A DNA stretch of 12,041 bases from an uncultured Clostridia bacterium (GTDB taxonomy: Bacteria; Bacillota_A; Clostridia; Christensenellales; Aristaeellaceae). Of this stretch, positions 1 through 6,569 are shown in pieces. Position numbers and translations under genes: made by a program. The stretch covers positions 1-12,041 of the forward strand of contig CAMBWJ010000025.1 of the NCBI GenBank assembly GCA_945871545.1, in the 5' to 3' direction. Position 1 is the stretch's first letter; each line of letters begins with the position of its first letter. The notes beneath the pieces are model-generated. The model worked only from the letters and a program-made list of their open reading frames with translations, did not search any database and was not told where the DNA came from.

Positions 1-203
1 GCCCTTCGGGGCCCGCCGACCCGGCCAAGCCTTCGGCTTGCCTAATCAACATTCTACCATGATTGTCGGCGTGCTGCCCTTCGGGGCCCGCCGACCCGGC
101 CAAGCCTTCGGCTTGCCTAATCAACATTCTACCATGATTGTCGGCGTGCTGCCCTACGCGGCCCGCCGACCCGGCCAAGCCTCCGGCTTGCCAAATCAAC
201 ATA
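1..203. repeat. 75-bp tandem repeat, about 2.7 copies, with nested hairpins
   Basis: Copies start at 1, 76 and 151. The first two are identical over 75 bp; the third has about four substitutions and decays after about 203. The array may continue left of the window. Each junction folds as a two-part hairpin: GTCGGCG (65-71) pairs with CGCCGAC (89-95) around GCCC-TTCG-GGGC (76-87). A second hairpin, CAAGCC-TTC-GGCTTG, sits at 101-115. In copy three the outer stem (140-146 with 164-170) and the second stem are intact, the second hairpin changes only in its loop, and one inner pair is lost. It lies downstream of the corrinoid-protein operon. A REP-like extragenic element is the likeliest reading, but its function is unknown. 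Confidence 0.9.
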
Positions 204-284
204 ATTGTACCACATCCAAAAGGCCAAATTCAACACCATCGTGCGGCGAAGGTCGCCCTTTTCCCCTGCAAATCTGCTTTCGCC

Positions 285-345
285 AAAAATAAACCAACCG
301 CCGTCCGGAGGTTCGACGACTTTCCTCCGGGATTGCGGCGGTTGG
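285..345 (-). terminator. Intrinsic terminator of the methyltransferase operon
   Basis: A perfect 10-bp stem (294-303 with 336-345) encloses a second 7-bp stem (305-311 with 324-330). Read on the minus strand it is followed by TTTATTTTT (293 down to 285). It lies just beyond the stop codon of the corrinoid-protein gene, where the operon should end. The stretch between it and the tandem repeats (204-284) holds only a small GGCGA-AGG-TCGCC hairpin at 245-257. Confidence 0.85.
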
Positions 346-366
346 CGGAAGCATTCGGTATGAAAC

Positions 367-999
367 TTAGCCCACGAGCTCCTTGGCCTTGATGGCGGCG
401 GAGGCGGCGTCGGGGGTGTAGGCGTCCGCGCCGATCTCATCGGCGAAGGCCTGGGTGATGGGAGCGCCGCCGACCATGACCTTGATGTCCTTGCGGAAAT
501 CCTGCTGGTTCAGGAGGGCAACTGCATCGCGCAGCGCGGGCATGGTGGTGGTGAGCAGCGCGCTCAGGCCCACGATCTTCACGCCGGGGTTCTCCTGCAC
601 GGCCTGCACGAACTTCTCGTGGGGAACGTCCACGCCCAGGTCGATGACCTCAAAGCCGGCGGATTCGATCATCATGGCCACCAGGTTCTTGCCGATGTCA
701 TGCAGGTCGCCCGCGACGGTGCCGATGATCATCTTGCCCATTGCGCCAACCTCGCCCGCTGCCAGGTGGGGCTTGAGCACCTCGACTCCCTTCTTCATGG
801 CCTTCGCTGCAACCAACATCTCCGGCACGAAGATTTCGTTGTTCTTGAACTTCTCGCCGACTACGCCCATGGCGTCGATCATGCCGCCCAGGATCTCGTT
901 GGGATCGCAGCCCTCGTCCAGCGCGGCCTGTACTGCGCCCGCTGCCAGCTTTGCGCGTCCTGCGATGACGATGTTTGCAACTTCCTGAATCTTGCTCAT
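367..999 (-). CDS. Corrinoid (cobalamin-binding) methyltransferase protein
   Basis: This is the methyl carrier of a three-component cobalamin-dependent methyltransferase. Its bound corrinoid accepts a methyl group from a substrate-specific methyltransferase and passes it to a second one. The 210 residues match the usual length of the MtaC/MtvC/MtbC-like family. A helical N-terminal cap (about 1-85) precedes a B12-binding Rossmann domain (about 88-210) with the lower-ligand motif D98-L-H100-D-I-G103, a following S146-x-L148 segment and the V-G-G-A motif at 176-179. H100 should coordinate cobalt. The start is set by AGGAGG eight bases upstream of ATG. It is the last gene of the operon, 53 bp after the MT II gene and followed by a strong terminator. 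The family is secure; the substrate cannot be read from this protein. Confidence 0.93.
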   Translation of the reverse strand: MSKIQEVANIVIAGRAKLAAGAVQAALDEGCDPNEILGGMIDAMGVVGEKFKNNEIFVPEMLVAAKAMKKGVEVLKPHLAAGEVGAMGKMIIGTVAGDLHDIGKNLVAMMIESAGFEVIDLGVDVPHEKFVQAVQENPGVKIVGLSALLTTTMPALRDAVALLNQQDFRKDIKVMVGGAPITQAFADEIGADAYTPDAASAAIKAKELVG

Positions 1000-1052
1000 T
1001 TTATGTTCCTCCTTAGCTGAAGTCCTCTGTCGATTTTCTTCCTGCTGCGTTC

Positions 1053-1865
1053 TTACCTGACCGGCCCGAACAGACCCTCGCGATAGGCGCTGATGTACTC
1101 CATGCAGTAGTCGTCCATGCCCAGCAGCGCCTCGGTGGCATAGATCAGACCCATCATGTCGCGGTTGGTGGGATCGAGAATCGCGCTGTCCAGACCCGCG
1201 TTCATCGCCAGCACCGTAAAGCCCAGGTTGATCATCTTGCGCACCGGCAGGTTGAAGGAGATGTTGCTGACCGCCGCGGTGATGTGGATGGTGGGGTACT
1301 TTTCGCGCACCGTGGAGATGACCTCGGTGTTGGTCTCGATGCCGTTCTCACTGGTGCAGAGCATCTCCACCAGCGGATCGATGTGGATGCGGTCGGGGCT
1401 GATGCCGTACTCCTTCGCCTTCGCCATGATCTTGTCAAACACGCGCAGGCGGTCGGCGGCGCACTTCGGGATGCCGGCGTCGTCGCTCAGCAGCGCGATC
1501 ACCTGCCAGCCCTTGTTCTCGGGCTTGGCCATCTCCGGGAAGATCTTGTCGATCTTGTCGCCCTCGCCGGACACGGAATTGAACAGGCCGGGACGCTTGC
1601 AGAACCTGTACGCCTGCACCAGCACGTCCGGGCTGGGGCTGTCCACGCTGACGGGCAGGTCGGTGGCCTCCTGGATGCAGTCGATCATCCACTTGAGGGT
1701 CTCCACCTCCTCCGCCTCCGGCACGGAGGCGCAGCAGTCGATGAAGGTTGCTCCGGCCTCGGCCTGCATGCGCGCGCGGTTCCTGATGAATTCGCTGTCG
1801 CGCTTTGCGATGGCTTCCGCGACCTCCGGAATGGAGCCGTTGATCTTTTCTCCGATGATAATCAT
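1053..1865 (-). CDS. Methyltetrahydrofolate:corrinoid methyltransferase (MtvA/MtgA-like, MT II)
   Basis: A cytoplasmic pterin-binding TIM-barrel protein of the AcsE/MtgA/MtvA group. It most likely moves the methyl group from methyl-cobalamin on the neighbouring corrinoid protein to tetrahydrofolate. Its 270 residues are typical of a single-domain MeTr. Visible family motifs are I-I-G-E-K-I-N at 3-9, V-S-V-D75-S-P, F-N-S-V-S-G-E around 95-101, I-D-P at 162-164, S-N-I-S-F-N-L-P at 200-207 and a late Asn222. The start has GGAGGAAG about six bases upstream. It lies 25 bp after the ABC ATPase gene and 53 bp before the corrinoid gene, so all are probably co-transcribed. Dihydropteroate synthase is unlikely because of the genomic partners and motif spacing. 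The direction of transfer in vivo is inferred. Confidence 0.9.
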   Translation of the reverse strand: MIIIGEKINGSIPEVAEAIAKRDSEFIRNRARMQAEAGATFIDCCASVPEAEEVETLKWMIDCIQEATDLPVSVDSPSPDVLVQAYRFCKRPGLFNSVSGEGDKIDKIFPEMAKPENKGWQVIALLSDDAGIPKCAADRLRVFDKIMAKAKEYGISPDRIHIDPLVEMLCTSENGIETNTEVISTVREKYPTIHITAAVSNISFNLPVRKMINLGFTVLAMNAGLDSAILDPTNRDMMGLIYATEALLGMDDYCMEYISAYREGLFGPVR

Positions 1866-1890
1866 GTTTTCTTCCTCCGTATCTGAAAAA

Positions 1891-3408
1891 TCACTGCTTC
1901 TGGCCGGACATCAGCGCCATGACGCTCTTCTCGTTCGCCTCGCTATGGCGGATGGTACCGGTGATCTTGTCCTCGTAGAGCACCACGATGCGGTCGCACA
2001 GGCTGATGTTTTCCTGCATCTCGCTGGAGACCATCACCACGCTCACGCCGGAGGCTGCCAGCTCGTCAATGATTTCGTAGATTTCGTTCTTCGCGCCCAC
2101 GTCGATGCCCTGGGTGGGCTCGTCCAGGAACAGGATCTTCGGCTCGTTCATCAGCCAGCGGGCGATGATCGCCTTCTGCTGGTTGCCGCCGGAGAGGTTC
2201 ACGATGCGCTGCTCCAGGGACGGGGTCTTGACGCGCAGGCGCTCACGGTAGGTCTGGGCGTGCTGCGCCTCGCTCTTTCTGTTGATGAGGCCCAGGCTCT
2301 TGAGCGTGCTGTTGAGCCAGACGATGGTCATGTTGTCCTCGACGGAGAACTTCAGGTACAGGCCCTGGGTCTTTCTGCCCTCGGGAACCAGGCCGATGCC
2401 GTGCTTGATGGCCTCGCTGGTGTTCTTGCGGGTGAGCTCCTCGCCGTTTACGAACACCTGACCGCTGACGCGGGGGTCCGCGCCGAACACTGCCTGCAGC
2501 ACCTCGCTGCGGCCCGCGCCGACCAGGCCCGCCAGGCCCAGCACCTCGCCCTCGTAGAGGGTGAAGGACACGTCCTCCACCTTGCCCTTGACGCTCAGGT
2601 TTTTGACCTCCATCAGCGGCCTGGCCTTGGCGTAGTCATTGTCGTCCATGTAGTGCGCGCGGGTGTAGCCGCCGCTGTACTCGCGGCCGACCATCATGGA
2701 GATCATGTCGGTGATGGTGGTCTCCTTCGTGACCAGCGTACCGATGTACTTGCCGTCGCGCAGCACGGTGATGCGGTCGCTGATGCTCATGATCTCGTCC
2801 AGCTTGTGGGAGATGTAGAGCATGGTGAAGCCCTTTTTCTTCAGATCGGCCATGATCCCGAAGAGCACCTTCGTCTCATTGGGCGTGAGCGCGCTGGTGG
2901 GCTCGTCCAGAATCAGGAAGCGCGCGTTCTGGGACAGCGCCTTCGCGATTTCCACCTGCTGCTGGGAGACATTGATGTTGCGCACCAGCGTGGAGGGATC
3001 CATGTCCTTCAGGCCAACCTGATCCAGCAGCGCGCGGCTGTCGGCGTAGAGCTTCTTCTTGTCGATCAGGCCGAGCTTGCCCTTGGGCTGACGCGCCTGG
3101 AAGATGTTCTCCGCCACGGACAGCGTGTGGGACAGGGACAGCTCCTGGTGGATCATGGCGATTCCCAGCGCGCTGGCCTCAATGGGCGCGTTGGGGGAGA
3201 CCTCCTTGTCGTCGAAGATGATCTTGCCGGAGGTGGGCTTGTACACGCCGGAGAGTATGTTCATCAGCGTGGACTTGCCCGCGCCGTTTTCGCCCACGAT
3301 GGCGTGGATCTCGCCCTCGCGCACGTCAAAGTTCACATCGTCGAGCGCCTTTACGCCGGGGAATTCCTTGCAAACGTGGGAAATACTGCAAATTATCTTT
3401 TCGCTCAT
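1891..3408 (-). CDS. Sugar-type ABC transporter ATP-binding protein (RbsA/MglA family)
   Basis: A duplicated ATPase that powers import of a sugar-like solute; 505 residues is the normal length for RbsA/MglA/XylG. The first nucleotide-binding domain has Walker A G-E-N-G-A-G-K-S-T (39-47), a signature region ending Q-Q-Q-V-E-I-A-K around 149-156 and Walker B L-I-L-D-E-P (165-170). The second has the degenerate Walker A typical of this family (G-L-V-G-A-G-R, 294-300), a canonical L-S-G-G-N-Q-Q (405-411) and Walker B L-F-L-D-E-P (426-431). GGAGG stands nine bases before the ATG. It begins 13 bp after the stop of the permease gene. The subfamily is carbohydrate uptake (CUT2), but the exact sugar cannot be assigned. 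The ATPase itself looks intact, although its permease partner is truncated. Confidence 0.94.
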   Translation of the reverse strand: MSEKIICSISHVCKEFPGVKALDDVNFDVREGEIHAIVGENGAGKSTLMNILSGVYKPTSGKIIFDDKEVSPNAPIEASALGIAMIHQELSLSHTLSVAENIFQARQPKGKLGLIDKKKLYADSRALLDQVGLKDMDPSTLVRNINVSQQQVEIAKALSQNARFLILDEPTSALTPNETKVLFGIMADLKKKGFTMLYISHKLDEIMSISDRITVLRDGKYIGTLVTKETTITDMISMMVGREYSGGYTRAHYMDDNDYAKARPLMEVKNLSVKGKVEDVSFTLYEGEVLGLAGLVGAGRSEVLQAVFGADPRVSGQVFVNGEELTRKNTSEAIKHGIGLVPEGRKTQGLYLKFSVEDNMTIVWLNSTLKSLGLINRKSEAQHAQTYRERLRVKTPSLEQRIVNLSGGNQQKAIIARWLMNEPKILFLDEPTQGIDVGAKNEIYEIIDELAASGVSVVMVSSEMQENISLCDRIVVLYEDKITGTIRHSEANEKSVMALMSGQKQ

Positions 3409-3421
3409 CGCTCTTTCCTCC

Positions 3422-3928
3422 CTATTGTTTTGCGCCTCTACCGACGCACGCGAAGCGCGTCCGCGTGCATTGGTGGAAGCGCAAGGCCTGGGTCAGCAGC
3501 AGCGTGCAGCCGCTGAGAATCTTGCCCATGGCCATGGTGACGATGAAGGGAACCAGGTTCACCCGGGTGACCAGCAGGCCGTTTACCAGGCCGATCACGG
3601 CGCCGGCGAGCAGCGTCAGCGGCAGCACCAGGAACCACGGCAGCGCCATCGCAGAGGAGAAATAGGCGCACAGGCTGGCGGTGAGGCCGACCACATAACC
3701 CACGGAGAGGTCGATGCCGCCGGCGATGATGACCAGCGCCATGCCCACGGACACGATGCCGTAGCGCGAAATCTGGTTGAGAATGTTGAAGATGTTGCTT
3801 ACCTTCAGGAAGTACTCGCTCAGGAAGCTCATCAGCACGCAGAGCGCAACCAGACCAACAAAGATGCTGAATTCGCTTCTGCTGGTAATCCGCTTCCAAA
3901 GCGATCTGTTCGCGGTGTTTTCTTTCAT
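3422..3928 (-). CDS. Sugar-type ABC permease (RbsC family), C-terminally truncated
   Basis: The N-terminal half of a CUT2 membrane permease. Family features include the first membrane segment (about 20-41), the G-G-I-D-L-S-V-G motif (70-77), hydrophobic segments around 55-70, 78-95 and 98-120, and the conserved loop G-L-V-N-G-L-L-V-T followed by P-F-I-V-T-M (113-132). Similarity stops at about residue 147 (L-L-L-T-Q). The last 21 residues are polar and Arg-rich, with two Cys, and are encoded by a large stem-loop. RbsC proteins are normally about 310-340 residues, so roughly half is missing, including later membrane helices. The next gene starts 13 bp after the stop, leaving no room for the rest. 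The start has AAGGGG seven bases upstream, overlapping the UroD stop codon. It is probably non-functional alone, a pseudogene or an assembly defect. Confidence 0.8.
   Translation of the reverse strand: MKENTANRSLWKRITSRSEFSIFVGLVALCVLMSFLSEYFLKVSNIFNILNQISRYGIVSVGMALVIIAGGIDLSVGYVVGLTASLCAYFSSAMALPWFLVLPLTLLAGAVIGLVNGLLVTRVNLVPFIVTMAMGKILSGCTLLLTQALRFHQCTRTRFACVGRGAKQ
3430..3484. repeat. 55-nt near-continuous stem-loop at the permease 3' end
   Basis: The arms 3430-3442 and 3472-3484 pair at 12 of 13 positions, counting one G-T wobble. The inner arms GCACGCG (3446-3452) and CGCGTGC (3462-3468) pair perfectly around a 9-nt loop. Only one mismatch and two or three imperfect pairs interrupt 23 positions of stem. 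It encodes the aberrant C-terminal tail of the permease and ends just before the ribosome binding site of the ABC ATPase. It could be a REP-like palindrome left at a deletion junction or an intercistronic mRNA structure. There is no T-run after it, so it is not an intrinsic terminator. Confidence 0.8.
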
Positions 3929-3940
3929 GCTTACAGCCCC

Positions 3941-5221
3941 TTATTTCGCAATCTTTGCGTTGTAGTCCTTCACGGCCTGGAACATGGCCAGCATGTTCTC
4001 CATGGGCGTCTGGCCCTGGATGTTGTGCACGGTGTTGAACACGAAGCCGCCGCCGAGCGCGAAGATCTCCAGGCGCTCCATGGCCTCGTTGTAGCACTCC
4101 TCGGGCGTGCCGAAGGGCAGCGTCTGCTGGGTGTTGATTCCGCCGCCCCAGAATACGAACTTGTCGCCCCACTGCTCCTTGAGCATGCGGGCGTCCATGC
4201 CGGCAGCGGTGGTCTGCACGGGGTTGAGGATGTCGATGCCGCACTCGTGGAAGTCCTTCAGGAAGGTGACGACGGAGCCGCAGGAATGGAAGAAGGTCTT
4301 CCACTCGGTGTGCTCGTGGATCCAGCCGTTGATCCTGGCGTAGACCGGCTTGTAGAACTCCTGGAAGGCTTCCAGCGCCATGTACGGGCCGCGCTGCAGG
4401 CCGAAATCGGTGCCGGAGATGTACACGGCCTGGATCTTGTTGCCCACGGCCTGATACAGCAGCTCAGCGTTCTTCAGCGCAACCTCCAGCTGCATCTCGT
4501 AGATCTCGTGCACGTAGTCGGGATCCAGGTGATGCACCATCATGAACTCCTGCAGGTCGCGGATGCCCTTGGGATCGCAGACGTGCGGGCCGGGAACCAG
4601 CGCGAAGTCGCCGATGCCGCACAGCGCGCCGTTGTAGATCATGCCGTAGCCGGTGTTCTCGTAGATGTTGTTGACGTCGTCCTGGATGAAGCGCAGCTCC
4701 TCGTCGGTGAAGACCTTGAAGTCGTCCTTGTAGTCCTCGCGGGCGTTGAGATCCTCGTCCTCGGCGGTGGCGTGGCTGCGGGTGATGTTGTCAAAGAAGA
4801 AGCCGTCCTTGGGCATCTTGCCCGCCGGGGGATAGTTGGTGTTGCCCTGGGCGTAGATGTAGGTGTTGCCGCGCTCGTCGGTGCTGGTGCGGAACTCCTC
4901 GGAGACCAGCATCTTAAGCCCGTTGTGCAGCGTCCATTCCTTCCAGTCGCGGTTCTTGTAGCCGAAGATGGTGTAGCCGTTGTTGACGCCGATCACGCCC
5001 GCGCCAACCGCCTGGCGCAGATCCTCGTCCACGCGGCCCAGCAGCTGCAGCGGCTCGTCCATGACCGGGGTGATGTCCTCCAGGCTCAGGCCCTTGCGCA
5101 GCTTCACCAGGGCGTTGATGTTGATGCCGGTGATGGAAGTGGAACCCAGATCGACCACGACCTGGCCGGGGTCACGGTGGTTGAGCGTATCGATCAGGCG
5201 CTCCCGATAAGTCTTACCCAT
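3941..5221 (-). CDS. UroD-family corrinoid methyltransferase (MtvB/OdmB-like O-demethylase candidate, MT I)
   Basis: A 426-residue cytoplasmic protein with the uroporphyrinogen-decarboxylase fold used by MtaA and by the O-demethylase component I proteins. It probably takes the methyl group from the methylated substrate and puts it on the corrinoid protein. The zinc motif H312-S-C314-G lies in the expected late position (F-F-H-S-C-G). Near the C-terminus G-G-G-F-V-F-N-T-V-H399-N-I-Q-G replaces the Gly-Cys-Gly loop that supplies a zinc cysteine in MtaA, so His399 may be the third ligand. The start at 5221 is preferred because AGGAGGAG stands seven bases upstream. An ATG at 5260 has no such site and falls inside an operator. 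It is the first gene of the operon and its stop codon overlaps the permease ribosome binding site. True haem UroD is excluded by context. The substrate is unknown, and a methylated sugar is only inferred. Confidence 0.85.
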   Translation of the reverse strand: MGKTYRERLIDTLNHRDPGQVVVDLGSTSITGININALVKLRKGLSLEDITPVMDEPLQLLGRVDEDLRQAVGAGVIGVNNGYTIFGYKNRDWKEWTLHNGLKMLVSEEFRTSTDERGNTYIYAQGNTNYPPAGKMPKDGFFFDNITRSHATAEDEDLNAREDYKDDFKVFTDEELRFIQDDVNNIYENTGYGMIYNGALCGIGDFALVPGPHVCDPKGIRDLQEFMMVHHLDPDYVHEIYEMQLEVALKNAELLYQAVGNKIQAVYISGTDFGLQRGPYMALEAFQEFYKPVYARINGWIHEHTEWKTFFHSCGSVVTFLKDFHECGIDILNPVQTTAAGMDARMLKEQWGDKFVFWGGGINTQQTLPFGTPEECYNEAMERLEIFALGGGFVFNTVHNIQGQTPMENMLAMFQAVKDYNAKIAK

Positions 5222-5245
5222 ATAAATCTCCTCCTCCTGACGGAT

Positions 5246-5263
5246 TCCGTGCACGTGCACGGA
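5246..5263. promoter_or_regulatory. LacI-type operator O1
   Basis: An 18-bp perfect palindrome, TCCGTGCACGTGCACGGA, with the central CG usual for LacI-family sites. It lies 25 bp upstream of the UroD-family gene start. That matches the position of a near-identical site before the LacI gene, so the adjacent regulator is the natural ligand. Confidence 0.85.
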
Positions 5264-5305
5264 TTTGATTTAAACATCGCGCAGCTATGTAAAGGACAAA
5301 ATTAA

Positions 5306-5352
5306 GAATTCTGCCTCAACGCTGTTCAAAAAAGCGCGATTTGTCAGAATTC
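5306..5352. repeat. Inverted repeat in the operon leader
   Basis: GAATTCTG (5306-5313) and CAGAATTC (5345-5352) are perfect reverse complements 31 bp apart. On the minus strand the second arm is followed by TTAATTTT. If the proposed promoter is right this lies in the 5' untranslated leader and could form a weak AT-rich hairpin. The long loop makes a regulatory role uncertain. Confidence 0.3.
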
Positions 5353-5362
5353 CAGCTCGTGT

Positions 5363-5390
5363 ATTGTAAATCGGCACAAATTTGTGTCGT
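5363..5390 (-). promoter_or_regulatory. Candidate sigma-A promoter of the methyltransferase operon
   Basis: On the minus strand ACGACA (5390-5385, four of six consensus bases) is followed after 16 bp by TACAAT (5368-5363, five of six). Transcription would start near 5356, giving a leader of about 135 nt. It is the best-placed candidate between the LacI terminator and the first gene, and it sits between the two operators. Weaker alternatives exist nearer the gene. Confidence 0.4.
5372..5389. promoter_or_regulatory. CACAAATTTGTG palindrome over the operon promoter
   Basis: A perfect 12-bp palindrome at 5375-5386, extended to 18 bp with one G-T pair. It lies in the spacer and -35 region of the candidate promoter and differs from the LacI operators. 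It may be a site for a second, unidentified regulator. No evidence beyond symmetry and position. Confidence 0.35.
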
Positions 5391-5409
5391 GCACTTTGTT
5401 TGCACATCT

Positions 5410-5427
5410 TCCGTGCACGTGCACGAA
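5410..5427. promoter_or_regulatory. LacI-type operator O2
   Basis: TCCGTGCACGTGCACGAA: the central 14 bp are perfectly palindromic and the site differs from O1 at one of 18 positions. It lies 164 bp (centre to centre) upstream of O1, on the other side of the candidate promoter. This is compatible with repression by DNA looping. Confidence 0.8.
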
Positions 5428-5435
5428 TCTGAGCC

Positions 5436-5466
5436 GGAAAAAATCGCACAGTCAGCTGATGCGATT
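5436..5466 (-). terminator. Intrinsic terminator of the LacI-family gene
   Basis: On the minus strand AATCGCA (5466-5460) pairs with TGCGATT (5448-5442) across an 11-nt loop, and the second arm runs into TTTT before CCGG. It begins about five bases past the LacI stop codon, so the regulator gene and the methyltransferase operon are separate transcription units. Confidence 0.75.
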
Positions 5467-5470
5467 CTTC

Positions 5471-6547
5471 CTACCCACGGTTCATGGAGTACATGCCTGT
5501 GAACACCTCGTAGCCCTTGAGGGAGATGTTCTCCCTGGAGCGGATGTCGATGCCGGTGAACAGGCGGCTGAGCTTCGGCTTGCGGCCGAACATGTGATAA
5601 TCGCGGAAAATTTCGATGGGCATGTAGCCCTGCATAAAGGCCTCCTGGCCGATGGTGAAGTCCACCACACGCTCCTTGACGTAGCGGATGGTGTCGGGCA
5701 GCGTATCGTGGCAGATCATGTGAATCCTGCCTGCCCGCCCGGATCGCGCCAGTGCGCGCGCCGCCGCCTGCTGACCGCCGCCGGCAACATAGATACCCAC
5801 GAGCTCGTTTTCCCGATAGATCAGATCCTTGACGATATCGTAGGCCTTTTCCTCTGATTCATAGGTCATGTACGGCCCGATCATTTCAATGTCGCTGCGG
5901 CGCTCCTCGTCGAACACCTGGCAGAAGCCCCGGATGCGCTCGATGTGCGCCAGAAAGTCCATCTGACTGATGAGCAGCGCCATCTTTCCGGGTTCGCGCG
6001 CAACCATTTCCATCAGCTGACCTGCCGTGCGGCCCGCACGGATGTGATCGTTTCCCACAAAGCACATGCGCTTCGTGCCCGAGATGTCGCTGTTGAAGGT
6101 GATGACGGGGATGCTCTCCGGCAGCCGGTTGATGCGTTCGCGGATGCGCTGGTCGTTGATGGGCACCAGCATGACGCCGCAGACGTTCATGCCCTCCAGT
6201 TGGTCGATGCAGCCGAGCTGCTCCTCCACCGTCACATGCTCCATCGTCAGCTTGACGACCTCCATGCCGTAGGTAGCGGCCATCTTGGAGGCCTCGTCGA
6301 TGCCTGAGTTGACGTCGATGTAGAAGGGGTTCGTCTCGCTGGGCACGATCGCGCCGATGCGGAATGCGTTCTGCATGCCGCGCAGCGCCTGCGCCATGGC
6401 GTTGGGCTTGTAGTCCAGCTCCTGCATGACGGCAAGCACGCGCGCGCGCGTTTTCGGGTCAACGCCGTAGCGGCCGTGAATCACGCGGTCAACCGTGCCC
6501 CTGGAAACATTTGCGATTTCTGCAATCTGCTTGAGCGTACTCGCCAT
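5471..6547 (-). CDS. LacI-family transcriptional regulator with sugar-binding-protein-like domain
   Basis: A DNA-binding repressor or sensor of 358 residues, normal for LacI/GalR. The N-terminal helix-turn-helix lies at about 4-24 (L-K-Q-I-A-E-I-A-N-V-S-R-G-T-V-D-R-V), followed by D-Y-K-P-N and the hinge helix with A-Q-A-L-R (about 45-57). The rest (about 63-340) is a periplasmic-binding-protein fold of the ribose/sugar-binding type, with the early N-P-F-Y segment at 73-76. The R-G-T-V-D-R-V-I-H variant of the helix-turn-helix occurs in regulators beside sugar ABC operons. A modest GGTGA site lies just upstream of the ATG. Three matching operators nearby (5246, 5410, 6570) and its own terminator point to control of the methyltransferase-transporter operon plus autoregulation. 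The effector is unknown. Confidence 0.93.
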   Translation of the reverse strand: MASTLKQIAEIANVSRGTVDRVIHGRYGVDPKTRARVLAVMQELDYKPNAMAQALRGMQNAFRIGAIVPSETNPFYIDVNSGIDEASKMAATYGMEVVKLTMEHVTVEEQLGCIDQLEGMNVCGVMLVPINDQRIRERINRLPESIPVITFNSDISGTKRMCFVGNDHIRAGRTAGQLMEMVAREPGKMALLISQMDFLAHIERIRGFCQVFDEERRSDIEMIGPYMTYESEEKAYDIVKDLIYRENELVGIYVAGGGQQAAARALARSGRAGRIHMICHDTLPDTIRYVKERVVDFTIGQEAFMQGYMPIEIFRDYHMFGRKPKLSRLFTGIDIRSRENISLKGYEVFTGMYSMNRG

Positions 6548-6569
6548 TCTATCACCGTAACATTTGCGA

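Noticed and set aside
1..203. CRISPR array
   Set aside because: The repeat is 75 bp, directly abutting, with no unique spacers and no cas genes.
38..292. Open frame across the 75-bp repeats encoding a 25-residue repeat peptide
   Set aside because: It starts at TTG with no ribosome binding site. It stays open only because the repeat length is a multiple of three. Hairpin structure explains the sequence better.
1156..3516. 786-codon plus-strand open frame
   Set aside because: It lies opposite the methyltransferase and ABC ATPase genes, has low-complexity Ala/His/Gln/Leu composition, and is an antisense by-product of GC-rich codons.
5222..5260. Upstream ATG start for the UroD-family protein
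   Set aside because: The extra 13 codons cover the operator and lack a ribosome binding site; AGGAGGAG precedes the ATG at 5221.
3104..5305. 733-codon plus-strand open frame
   Set aside because: Antisense shadow of the ABC ATPase, permease and UroD-family genes, without family motifs.
5222..5470. Cobalamin riboswitch ahead of a corrinoid operon
   Set aside because: The region is short and filled by operators, a promoter and a terminator. I see no B12-box-like or multi-stem layout.
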